DNA of 64,000 nt from Rhodobacter xanthinilyticus (GTDB taxonomy: Bacteria > Pseudomonadota > Alphaproteobacteria > Rhodobacterales > Rhodobacteraceae), in contig NZ_CP017781.1 in assembly GCF_001856665.1 (NCBI RefSeq), positions 2,992,001-3,056,000 on the forward strand. Direction: 5' to 3'. Of this stretch, positions 54,817 to 62,585 are shown piece by piece. The notes under the pieces were generated by a model that saw only the letters and a list, made by a program, of their open reading frames with translations, had not been told where the DNA came from and searched no databases. Numbering within the stretch: the stretch's first letter is position 1; every line of letters starts with the position of its first letter. The position numbers and the translations under genes are program-made.

Positions 54817-56333
54817 TCCCGGCGGCGCTGGCCGCGGGGGTCGCGGTCGCGCTGGTCGCGGGCCCGCTCGGCGCCGTGATCTGGCGCGCGGGCGGGTTCG
54901 GCGCGCTCCGGCCGGCCGATCTCGAGGCGGTCTGGTTCACGCTCTGGCAGGCGGCGGCCTCGGCCGCGCTCTCCTGCGCGCTCGCCGTGCCGGTGGCGCG
55001 CGCGCTCTGGCGGCGGCGCTTTGTCGGGCGGGGCGCGCTGATCGCGCTGATGGGCGCGCCCTTCCTGCTGCCGACCGTGGTCGCGGTGATGGGGCTGATC
55101 GCGGTGTTCGGGCGGCGCGGCTGGGTCAACGGCGCGCTCGGCGCGCTCGGCCTGCCCGAGGTCACGGTCTATGGCGCGGGCGGCGTGATCCTTGCGCATG
55201 TGTTCTTCAACCTGCCGCTGGCCACGCGGATGGTGCTCGGCGGCTGGGCTGCGATCCCGGCCGAACGGCTGCGCCTTGCCGCGGCGCTCGGGCTCGGCCC
55301 GCGCGAGATCGCCCGCCATCTCGAGCGCCCGATGCTGCGCGCGGTGCTGCCCGGCGCGGCGCTCGCGATCTTTCTGGTCTGCCTGAGCTCCTTCGCGGTG
55401 GCGCTGATCCTCGGCGGCGGCCCGCGCGCCACCACCATCGAACTCGCGATCTATCAGGCCTTCCGGCTCGATTTCGACCTCGCCCGCGCGGCGGCGCTGG
55501 CGCTGGTGCAGGTCGCGATCTGCCTTGCCGCGCTTGCGCTCGCGGCGCGGGTGACGCGCGCCGAGGGCTTCGGCGCGGGGCTTGATCGCGCGCAGCCCCT
55601 CGCCGCCCCGGCCGGCGCGCGGCGCGCCAAGGACACCGCGCTGATCACCCTCGCGGCGGCCTTCCTGCTCGCCCCGCTCGCGGCGCTGCTCTGGCGCGGG
55701 CTGCCCGCGCTCGGCGCGCTGCCGGGCTCGATCTGGGCGGCCTGCGCGACCTCGCTCGCCCTCGCGCTCGGCGCCACCGCGCTCACCCTTGCGCTCGCGC
55801 TGCCGCTTGCGCTCGCCGCGCCGCGCGCGCGGTGGGCCGAGGCCGCGGGGATGGCGCCGATGGCGGTCTCCGGCCTCGTCCTCGGCACCGGGCTGTTCCT
55901 GATCGCGCGGCCCTTCGTGAGCCCCCCCGCGCTCGCCCTGCCCGTCACGCTCGCGACCAACGCGCTCCTCAGCCTGCCCTTCGCGCTGCGCCTCCTGCTG
56001 CCCGAGGTGCGCCGCCTGCAGGCTGATTACGACCGCCTCGCGAGCGCGCTCTCGCTCACCGGCCTGGCGCGGCTGCGGCTCTTGACGCTGCCGCGCCTTG
56101 CCCGCCCGCTCGGCCTCTCGGCGGGCATCGCGGCGGCCTTCTCGATGGGCGACCTCGGCGTCATCACCCTCTTCTCGGACGGCCGCACCCAGACCCTGCC
56201 GCTCGCGCTCTATCAGCTCATGGGCGCCTATCGGATGGATCAGGCCGCCGCCGCCGCGAGCCTGCTCATGGCCCTCACCTTCGCCCTCTTCTGGGCCTTC
56301 GACCGGATCGGACAGCATGCTGACCCTCGATAA
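54792..56333 (+). CDS. thiP: Thiamine ABC transporter permease
   Basis: 513 residues with about twelve helices in two fused permease halves, each with an EAA-like loop (ALGLGPREIARHLERPMLRAVLP and ALSLTGLARLRLLTLPRLARPLG). ThiP is characteristically a fused permease. It overlaps thiB and thiQ (17 bases), so translation is coupled. Confidence 0.95.
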   Translation: MARGLRQIIPAALAAGVAVALVAGPLGAVIWRAGGFGALRPADLEAVWFTLWQAAASAALSCALAVPVARALWRRRFVGRGALIALMGAPFLLPTVVAVMGLIAVFGRRGWVNGALGALGLPEVTVYGAGGVILAHVFFNLPLATRMVLGGWAAIPAERLRLAAALGLGPREIARHLERPMLRAVLPGAALAIFLVCLSSFAVALILGGGPRATTIELAIYQAFRLDFDLARAAALALVQVAICLAALALAARVTRAEGFGAGLDRAQPLAAPAGARRAKDTALITLAAAFLLAPLAALLWRGLPALGALPGSIWAACATSLALALGATALTLALALPLALAAPRARWAEAAGMAPMAVSGLVLGTGLFLIARPFVSPPALALPVTLATNALLSLPFALRLLLPEVRRLQADYDRLASALSLTGLARLRLLTLPRLARPLGLSAGIAAAFSMGDLGVITLFSDGRTQTLPLALYQLMGAYRMDQAAAAASLLMALTFALFWAFDRIGQHADPR

Positions 56334-57027
56334 CCTCTTGATCGAACAGGGCGATTTCACCCTCCGCGCCGATCTCACCATCGCCACGCACGCCCGCGTG
56401 GCGCTGATCGGCCCCTCCGGCGCGGGGAAATCGACGCTCCTCTCCACGATCGCGGGCTTCCTCGCCCCCGCCGCCGGGCGCCTGCTCTGGCAGGGCGCGG
56501 ATCTCGGCCCCCTCGCCCCCGGCGCGCGCCCGCTCTCGATCCTCTTTCAGGATCAAAACCTCTTCCCCCATCTCAGCGTGGCGCAAAACATCGGCCTCGG
56601 GCTCGACCCGCGGCTGCGCCTGAGCAAGGCGGATCACGCCCGGATCGAGGCGGCGCTTGCGCGCATCGGGCTGCCGGGGCTCGGGGCCCGCCGCCCGGCC
56701 GATCTCTCCGGCGGCCAGCAAAGCCGCGTGGCGCTCGCCCGGGCGCTCCTGCGCGCGCGCCCGCTTCTCCTCCTCGATGAACCCTTCGCCGCGCTCGGCC
56801 CCGCGCTGAAGGCCGAGATGCTCGCCCTCGTCGCCGAAATCGCCACCGAAGAGGCGCTCACCGTGCTGATGGTCAGCCATGACCCCGAGGACGCCCGCAC
56901 CCTCTGCCCCGAGACGATTCTCGTCGCCGAGGGCCGCGCCGCGCCGCCCGCGCCGACCGAGACGCTGCTCGCCGCGCCGCCGCCCGCGCTCGCCGCCTAT
57001 CTGGGCAACACTCTCCCGAGAATTTGA
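56317..57027 (+). CDS. thiQ: Thiamine ABC transporter ATP-binding protein
   Basis: 236 residues from ATG 56317. Walker A GPSGAGKST near residues 31-39, Q-loop LFQDQNLFPHL, signature LSGGQQSR and Walker B LLLLDEPFAALG. It powers the ThiBPQ importer. It is the last gene of the riboswitch-controlled operon. Confidence 0.95.
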   Translation: MLTLDNLLIEQGDFTLRADLTIATHARVALIGPSGAGKSTLLSTIAGFLAPAAGRLLWQGADLGPLAPGARPLSILFQDQNLFPHLSVAQNIGLGLDPRLRLSKADHARIEAALARIGLPGLGARRPADLSGGQQSRVALARALLRARPLLLLDEPFAALGPALKAEMLALVAEIATEEALTVLMVSHDPEDARTLCPETILVAEGRAAPPAPTETLLAAPPPALAAYLGNTLPRI

Positions 57028-57135
57028 TCGCCCGCGCCCCCTCATACCGCGCCACGGGTTCTCAACCCGCGCGCGGGGCTATATAAATTCCCGATCGCCC
57101 GCGCAGGGCATGCAACCCCAAACCGAAGGTTCGAG

Positions 57136-57474
57136 ATGTTGATCCGCCTTTCCCTGATCGCCGCCGCCGCGCTGAGCCTTGCGGCCTGCCAGTCGCCCGT
57201 TGAGGACACCCCGCCGCAGCCGCTGCCGACGCCGCACATGACCCCCGCGGTCACGCAAACCGGCCCGCTCGAGCAGCGCGAGCCCGATACCTGCCACGCC
57301 GCCGACCATATCGGCGTGCTCGGTCAACCCGCGAGCGTGATCCCGACGCTCGGCATCACCCGCGCGATCAATGTCGTCGAATGGCGCGGCATCGAGCCGC
57401 AGGAATACAACCCGCAGCGCGTGGTGTTCCGCCTCGACGCGGCCGGCAATATCTTCAACATCGACTGCGGCTGA
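57136..57474 (+). CDS. I78-family peptidase inhibitor lipoprotein
   Basis: 112 residues. The signal sequence ends in the lipobox LAAC (cleavage before Cys near residue 19). After a Pro-rich stretch comes an inhibitor domain of about 60 residues: CHAADHIGVLGQPAS...RAINVVEWRGIEPQEYNPQRVVFRLD and the closing INIDCG-like ending, which is the I78 (potato-inhibitor-like elastase inhibitor) pattern. It would act in the periplasm or outer membrane to hold proteases in check. It converges on a cytochrome c' gene, with no base between their stops. Confidence 0.85.
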   Translation: MLIRLSLIAAAALSLAACQSPVEDTPPQPLPTPHMTPAVTQTGPLEQREPDTCHAADHIGVLGQPASVIPTLGITRAINVVEWRGIEPQEYNPQRVVFRLDAAGNIFNIDCG

Positions 57475-57927
57475 TCACATCCGGAAGCGGCCGTGGCAAT
57501 CCTTGCACGCGGCCGCCACCGGCGCGAGCGTCTCGGCCAGAGCCGCGGGGCTCGACCACTCGAGCCCCATCGCCGCCTTCACAAGGCGGTTTTCCTTTTG
57601 CCGGAACTCGGCCCGCGCGGTCCAGATATCGGGCAGCCCGTCCGAGGCCGGGTCATCGGCCTTGTCCTTGTAAGCCGCCTCGACCTTGTCGGCCCGCGCC
57701 AGAAAAGCGTTCACCGCCGCCTCGGCCGCGGCCTCGTCGAAGGCCACCTTCCCCGCCGCCAGATCGCCCAGCGCCGCGAGATCGGCCTTCATCGCGCGCA
57801 TCAGCTGCACCCGCGCGAGCACGGTCGGGTCGGTCGGATCCTCGCCCGCAAAGGCCGCGGGCGCGGCGGACAGAACGGCAAGGCTCAGGGCCAGGGGCAG
57901 GGGCAGGGCGAGGGGCGCAAGACGCAT
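57475..57927 (-). CDS. Cytochrome c'-type (class II c) protein
   Basis: 150 residues from ATG 57927, with GGAG upstream. The signal peptide is residues ~1-27. The mature part is all helical, with the heme motif CKDCH near the C-terminus, as in cytochrome c' and c556, where the heme-binding site is at the end of the four-helix bundle. Such proteins bind NO or carry electrons. The partner is unknown. Confidence 0.85.
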   Translation of the reverse strand: MRLAPLALPLPLALSLAVLSAAPAAFAGEDPTDPTVLARVQLMRAMKADLAALGDLAAGKVAFDEAAAEAAVNAFLARADKVEAAYKDKADDPASDGLPDIWTARAEFRQKENRLVKAAMGLEWSSPAALAETLAPVAAACKDCHGRFRM

Positions 57928-58254
57928 GGGCGAAATCTCCGGCTTTTGGCCCATTTATTCGGGCTAAATCCGCCGGGGGCAAGCCGCGCCGCGCCCGCTC
58001 ACGCAAATGCGAAACCCCGCCCTGGCAGGCGGGGTTTGGCGCGAAAAGCGCCCCGACGGCACGAACTGGGTGGGGGCTGTTGACCGCACCGCCGGGGGTT
58101 AGCGTTTTCCGCTAAGTCACTTATCCCCCCAGATCGCGGCAGCACCGGGCGCGAATCCCGGCATTCCAGAGGTCTTTTCACGGCATTTTTGCGGCGCGAC
58201 ATCCCGCCGCAGCCGGGCCTTGATTTGCGCGCCCGGCGGTGTCACGATTCGGTC
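57928..58254. other. Divergent gap with several hairpins
   Basis: This 327-base gap holds no gene that I can support. Hairpins: AAACCCCGCC/GGCGGGGTTT (58012-58037), GGCGC-GAAAA-GCGCC (58038-58052), TTAGCG-TTTTC-CGCTAA (58099-58115) inside a GGGGG/CCCCC pair, and CCGGG-CGCGAAT-CCCGG (58145-58161). The first looks like a terminator, but neither flanking gene runs toward it. A small RNA is possible. Confidence 0.55.
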
Positions 58255-58602
58255 ATGTCGATCCATGACCCGACCCCGTTCCCCGGCCCGCGCCCTGCCC
58301 CCGAGCAGGTCGCCTTCGACCGGACCGAGCTCGGCACGATCCTCGGGCTTTACGGGCGGATGGTCGCGGCCGGCGAGTGGCGCGACTACGCGATGAGCTT
58401 CCTGCGCGATGTGGCGGTTTTCTCGGTCTTCCGGCGCAGCGCCGAAAACCCGCTCTACCGGATCGAAAAGCGCCCCGCGCTGCGCAACCGCCAGGGCATG
58501 TATGCGGTGATCGGCATGGATGGCCAGATCCTCAAACGCGGGCAGGATCTCGCCTCCGTGCTGCGCGTACTCGAGCGCAAGCTGATCCGCCCGATCGAGT
58601 GA
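58255..58602 (+). CDS. DUF2794 protein
   Basis: 115 residues from ATG 58255. It matches the DUF2794 pattern: VAFDRTELGTILGLYGRMVAAGEWRDYAMSFLRDVAVFSVFRRSAENPLYRIEKRP. This family is conserved in alphaproteobacteria, with unknown function. The stop is flush with the convergent NlpC/P60 gene (no gap). Confidence 0.9.
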   Translation: MSIHDPTPFPGPRPAPEQVAFDRTELGTILGLYGRMVAAGEWRDYAMSFLRDVAVFSVFRRSAENPLYRIEKRPALRNRQGMYAVIGMDGQILKRGQDLASVLRVLERKLIRPIE

Positions 58603-59427
58603 TCAGGGGCGCTTGATCCCGTAAAACGGCCCCTGCCCGGCCGCCTCGATCCGCGCGAGACAGGCCGCGATCCCCTCATGGGCGACGCTCATCGTATGGC
58701 CATTGGCATGGAGGAGCACCTCGCCCGAGACCGCAATCGCCACATGCCCGCGCCAGAAGAAGAGATCCCCCCGCCGCGGCGCCGTGCCTGCGGGCAGGTA
58801 ATCGCCGAAATCCGCGCGTTGCAGATCGCTGTCGCCCGCGCAGGGCCGGCCGGCGGCGTGGAAGGCCACCTGCACGAGGCCCGAACAATCGATCCCGTCG
58901 CGCGAATTGCCGCCCCAGAGATAGGGCGTGCCGAGGAGGCTCTCGGCGAGCGCGACCGGGTCGGGCGCGGGGGCGGCGAGCGGCGCGAGATGCTGGGCGG
59001 GGATGTAGCCCTCGGCGGTGCGGGCAAACCCGCCCGTCTCGGCCAACACCGCGACGCGCGCGCCGAGGCTGAGCCGCGCCACCTCGCCGCGTTTGATCGA
59101 GGCCTCGCGATAGAGATGCGTGGCGGGCGCCGCGACCCAATGCGAGGCCTCGCACGCCGGGCCCACCGCCGCCGCCGCGACCCAGCCGCAATAGCCATCG
59201 GCAACCGCCTGCACGAAAACCGCCTCGCCCGCGCGGTCGATCACCGTGAGCGCGGCACCAAAGAGCAGCTGGCGGTCGCGCAGCGCGCCGGGCTCGGGGC
59301 ACAGATCGGCCACCGGCGCGATCAGGCTCGCGGCCTCACCCGCGGTGAAGGCGGGCGCCTCGATCTGGCCGCGCAGGCTCTCATGGGCCACACGGCCCGA
59401 AAACGGGGTCAGACGACGGTCGCTCAC
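58603..59427 (-). CDS. NlpC/P60-family murein endopeptidase
   Basis: 274 residues. Two SH3-like units occupy residues ~30-150, followed by the NlpC/P60 papain-like domain: LLGTPYLWGGNSRDGIDCSGLVQVAF with the catalytic Cys in DCSG, then RRGDLFFWRGHVAIAV with the His, and HANGH near the third catalytic position. It cuts D-Glu-diaminopimelate bonds in cell wall peptides. No signal peptide is seen, which fits a cytoplasmic role in cell-wall peptide recycling. It overlaps the aminopeptidase gene by four bases. Confidence 0.93.
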   Translation of the reverse strand: MSDRRLTPFSGRVAHESLRGQIEAPAFTAGEAASLIAPVADLCPEPGALRDRQLLFGAALTVIDRAGEAVFVQAVADGYCGWVAAAAVGPACEASHWVAAPATHLYREASIKRGEVARLSLGARVAVLAETGGFARTAEGYIPAQHLAPLAAPAPDPVALAESLLGTPYLWGGNSRDGIDCSGLVQVAFHAAGRPCAGDSDLQRADFGDYLPAGTAPRRGDLFFWRGHVAIAVSGEVLLHANGHTMSVAHEGIAACLARIEAAGQGPFYGIKRP

Positions 59428-60845
59428 AGGCCCAGAACCTCCGGCAAAGCGGCAAGGATCGCGCGCGCGCCCTGGCCCACGCCGCCTTTCGGGCGGCCGG
59501 GCTGGGCGCTCGGCTGCCAGCCATAGATGTCGAAATGCGCAAAGCGCTCGGTCTCGGTGACAAACCGGCGCAGGAACAGCGCCGCCGTGATCGAGCCCGC
59601 CATACCGCCCGCGGGGGCGTTGTCGAGATCGGCGATCCCGGGCTCGATCAGGCTCTCATAGGGCGCCCAGAACGGCATCCGCCAGAGCGGATCGGCCACG
59701 GCCTCGGCGCCGCGCGCCAGCGCCGCCGCGAGCGCCGCGTCATCGGTGTAGAAGGGCGGCAGATCGGGCCCGAGCGCGACCCGCGCCGCCCCGGTCAGCG
59801 TCGCCAGACACAAGATCAGATCGGGCGCCTCTTCATCCGCCGCCGCCAGCGCATCGGCGAGCACGAGCCGCCCCTCCGCATCGGTGTTGTTGATCTCGAC
59901 GCTCAACCCCTTGCGCGAGATGTAGATATCCTGCGGCCGGAACGCCGCGCCCGAGACCGAATTCTCGACCGCCGGGATCAGCACCCGCAGCCGTAGCCCG
60001 AGCCCCAGCGCCATGATCATCCGCGCAAGCCCCAGCACCGTCGCGGCGCCGCCCATGTCCTTCTTCATCAGCCCCATCGAGCTGCCCGGCTTGAGGTTCA
60101 GCCCGCCGGTGTCGAAACACACCCCCTTGCCGACCAGCGCGACCTCCGGCCCCTCCGCCCCCCAGCGCAGCTCGATCAGCCGCGGCGCCCGCGGGCTCGC
60201 CCGCCCGACCGCATGGATCAGCGGATAGCCCGCCTCGAGCAGATCCTCGCCGGTGATCACCGTGATCTCGGCGCCAAAGGCCGCGGCCAGCGCGCGCGCC
60301 TCGGCCTCGAGCTCGGCCGGGCCCATGTCATTGGGCGGCGTGTTGATCAGATCGCGGGTCAGCGCCTCGCCCGCCGCGATCGCCTCGAGCCGCGCGGCAT
60401 CGACCCCCGCCGGCGCCACGAGCCGCGCGCAGGGCGCTTTCGCGGGCGCATAGCGGGCATAGCGATAGCCCTCGAGAAGCCAGCCGAGCGCGGCCTCCTC
60501 GGCCTCGGCCCCGCGCAGATCGCCCACGATCTGCCAGGCGCCCTCAGGCAGGCCCGCCGCCGCCTGCGCGAGCAAGAAGCGTTTCCTGACGCGCGCCTGC
60601 GCCGTGCCATAGCCGAAGAGCGCCCCCGCGACGCCCGCCTCCCCGGGCAGAAGACAAAGCTGCCCCGCCGCGCCGGTAAACCCTTGGGCGCGCGCGAACG
60701 CGGCCTGCGCTGGGGTGAGGGCTGCGGGCAGATCCGCCCCCGCCTCGATCAGAAAAAGCGAAAGCGCCGCAGTCCCCTGCGGCGCGAAACGCATCTCCGG
60801 GCGGTCGGTCAGAACGGCCAGCGGGGTTTGATCGGGCTGCGGCAT
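59424..60845 (-). CDS. Leucyl aminopeptidase (M17)
   Basis: 473 residues. The catalytic C-terminal domain has VGKGVCFDTGGLNLKPGSSM and NTDAEGRLVLADAL, which provide the two-zinc ligands and catalytic Lys/Arg. The N-terminal domain is more divergent. The enzyme removes N-terminal residues from peptides. It directly precedes and overlaps the NlpC/P60 gene, which suggests a joint task in breaking down murein peptides. Confidence 0.95.
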   Translation of the reverse strand: MPQPDQTPLAVLTDRPEMRFAPQGTAALSLFLIEAGADLPAALTPAQAAFARAQGFTGAAGQLCLLPGEAGVAGALFGYGTAQARVRKRFLLAQAAAGLPEGAWQIVGDLRGAEAEEAALGWLLEGYRYARYAPAKAPCARLVAPAGVDAARLEAIAAGEALTRDLINTPPNDMGPAELEAEARALAAAFGAEITVITGEDLLEAGYPLIHAVGRASPRAPRLIELRWGAEGPEVALVGKGVCFDTGGLNLKPGSSMGLMKKDMGGAATVLGLARMIMALGLGLRLRVLIPAVENSVSGAAFRPQDIYISRKGLSVEINNTDAEGRLVLADALAAADEEAPDLILCLATLTGAARVALGPDLPPFYTDDAALAAALARGAEAVADPLWRMPFWAPYESLIEPGIADLDNAPAGGMAGSITAALFLRRFVTETERFAHFDIYGWQPSAQPGRPKGGVGQGARAILAALPEVLGL

Positions 60846-60908
60846 CGGCGCTCTCCTTGAGGCAATCTCGCGCCCAAGGTAACGCCGCCGCCCGCCCCCG
60901 CAAGCCCC

Positions 60909-61289
60909 TTATCCGCCGATATCGGCCATATCCCAGACCGCGGTCAGCGACCGATCCGCGATCCGCACGAGCCGCGCGAGCACCGCCGCCTGGCCCACCT
61001 TGTCGGCGCGCGCCACACAGCCGCGCAGATCCCGCGCGATGCGCGCCAGAAGCGACAGCCCGACCTGCCGCGCCAGATGCTCCATCTCGCGCGCGGCCTG
61101 ATCGAAGACCTCCGGCTGACCTTCCTTGAGCGCGACCTGGATGGCGAGCATATGCACCGCCAGATCCTCCATCGCGGCGGAAATCACCCGCTCCGCCGCC
61201 ACCTGCCCGAGCTCGGCATAAAGCACCACGATCCGATCCGGATCGAGCCTCACCGGCTCATCACAGCGGAATTGTTCAATCTGCGCCAC
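60909..61289 (-). CDS. Small helical protein, HPt-like, function unknown
   Basis: 126 residues from GTG 61289, which has GGAGG five bases before it; a longer frame reaching 61370 lacks one. It is nearly all helical: VVLYAELGQVAAERVISAAMEDLAVHMLAI and MEHLARQVGLSLLARIARDL. The pattern of a helix bundle with an HLARQ segment is reminiscent of histidine phosphotransfer proteins, but I cannot confirm the family. It lies between leucyl aminopeptidase and carbonic anhydrase. Confidence 0.65.
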   Translation of the reverse strand: MAQIEQFRCDEPVRLDPDRIVVLYAELGQVAAERVISAAMEDLAVHMLAIQVALKEGQPEVFDQAAREMEHLARQVGLSLLARIARDLRGCVARADKVGQAAVLARLVRIADRSLTAVWDMADIGG

Positions 61290-61454
61290 CCCTAACCTCC
61301 GCGCTTTTGCGGCACCGTCCGCATCCGTAGGCCCCCACGACCTGAGCCAAACATGCCCGCCAAGCCTCAAGAAATCGTTGAGAGGCGCGAAAAAATATCT
61401 CGAAATCCCGCGGAGGCGGCCCTATCTATCGCCCATCATCGAAAGGGACGTGAG

Positions 61455-62105
61455 ATGAAGGAACATGTGCGCCCGTTGCCGACTTACCTCGTGCAACGCT
61501 ATCTCGGCTGGAAGGCGACCACCTATGCCGAGAACCGTTCGTGGTACAAACGCCTCGCCGAGGATGGCCAGCGCCCGCGCGCGATGATCATCTCGTGCTG
61601 CGATTCGCGGGTCCATGTGACCTCGCTCTTCGGCGCCGACAGCGGCGAGTTCTTCAGCCACCGCAACATCGCCAACCTGGTGCCGAAGTTCAACCCGGAC
61701 GGCGACCACCACGGCACCTCGGCGGCGGTCGAATATGCCGTGAAGGCGCTGAAGGTCTCGCATCTGATCGTGCTCGGCCATTCGCAATGCGGCGGCGTCG
61801 CGGGCTGCCATGCGATGTGCACCGGCCATGCGCCCGAGCTCGAGGAAAAGACCTCCTTCGTGGGCACCTGGCTGAACCTGCTTCGCCCGGGCTATGAGCA
61901 CGTCAAGGAGCTCCCCGAGGCCGAGCAGGTCGCCGCGCTGGAGAAACAGGCGGTGATGATCAGCCTCGAGAACCTGATGACCTTCCCCTTCGTGCAGGCC
62001 GCGCTGGAAGAGGGCGACATGACGCTGCACGGGCTGTGGCACGACATCGGCTCGGGCGGGCTCAGCCAGCTCAACCCGGCGACGGGCGAATTCGAGCCGA
62101 TCTGA
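61455..62105 (+). CDS. Beta-class carbonic anhydrase
   Basis: 216 residues from ATG 61455, preceded by AAGGGACGTGAG. Zinc ligands lie in ISCCDSRVHV (Cys near residue 50) and GHSQCGGV (His/Cys near 110-114). The enzyme interconverts CO2 and bicarbonate, supplying bicarbonate for carboxylases and helping pH balance. The 165 bases upstream contain no other gene. Confidence 0.96.
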   Translation: MKEHVRPLPTYLVQRYLGWKATTYAENRSWYKRLAEDGQRPRAMIISCCDSRVHVTSLFGADSGEFFSHRNIANLVPKFNPDGDHHGTSAAVEYAVKALKVSHLIVLGHSQCGGVAGCHAMCTGHAPELEEKTSFVGTWLNLLRPGYEHVKELPEAEQVAALEKQAVMISLENLMTFPFVQAALEEGDMTLHGLWHDIGSGGLSQLNPATGEFEPI

Positions 62106-62147
62106 GGCGTTCATCGCATCTTAAGCTTAACGCGGGAGAGTCGGGGC

Positions 62148-62582
62148 ATGGAACAGCACCGACTCGTCACGCTTCGCCTGCCCGTGAGCCTGATCGCAAG
62201 GATCGAGGCGCGCGCGCATGGTGATCAGATCGCCCCGGCGGAGGTCATCCGCCGAGCCTTGATCGCGACATTGGCAGAGGGCGAGACCGCCCTCGCCCCC
62301 AACCTCATGGCGGCCAGGGCGGTGCAAGAGGCGCTCGCCGGGGCCGCGGGCTGGCTCGATCTGCAACACCGGCTGCGCCAGGAGGGCGTGGTGCTGCGGC
62401 TGCGGGCCGATCGCCTTGCGCTCAACAGCTGGCCCGCCGATCGGTTCATCCTCTGGCTCGACGATCTGGGCGAAACGCTCGCCGATCTGACGCTGCGGTT
62501 TCGCGCGCCCTTCCCGGGCGCAATCCCGCGGCGGCGCGCGCAACCGCCGCCGGAAGGGGCCGTGGCGCGCGACATCGCCTGA
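62148..62582 (+). CDS. Ribbon-helix-helix-like small protein, function unknown
   Basis: 144 residues with GGGAGAG upstream. The first 45 residues (RLVTLRLPVSLIARIEARAHGDQIAPAEVIRRAL) look like a ribbon-helix-helix DNA-binding unit: a beta strand TLRLP followed by two helices. The rest is a helical and beta domain ending in a Pro/Arg-rich tail, with no match that I know. A local regulator is possible, for instance of the carbonic anhydrase 42 bases before it. It converges on the DUF4139 gene. Confidence 0.65.
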   Translation: MEQHRLVTLRLPVSLIARIEARAHGDQIAPAEVIRRALIATLAEGETALAPNLMAARAVQEALAGAAGWLDLQHRLRQEGVVLRLRADRLALNSWPADRFILWLDDLGETLADLTLRFRAPFPGAIPRRRAQPPPEGAVARDIA

Positions 62583-62585
62583 GGC

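Noticed and set aside
58145-58168. CCGGG-CGCGAAT-CCCGG followed by GCATTCCA as a tRNA 3' end
   Set aside because: The T-loop lacks the TTC, and no matching acceptor strand, D arm or anticodon arm lies upstream.
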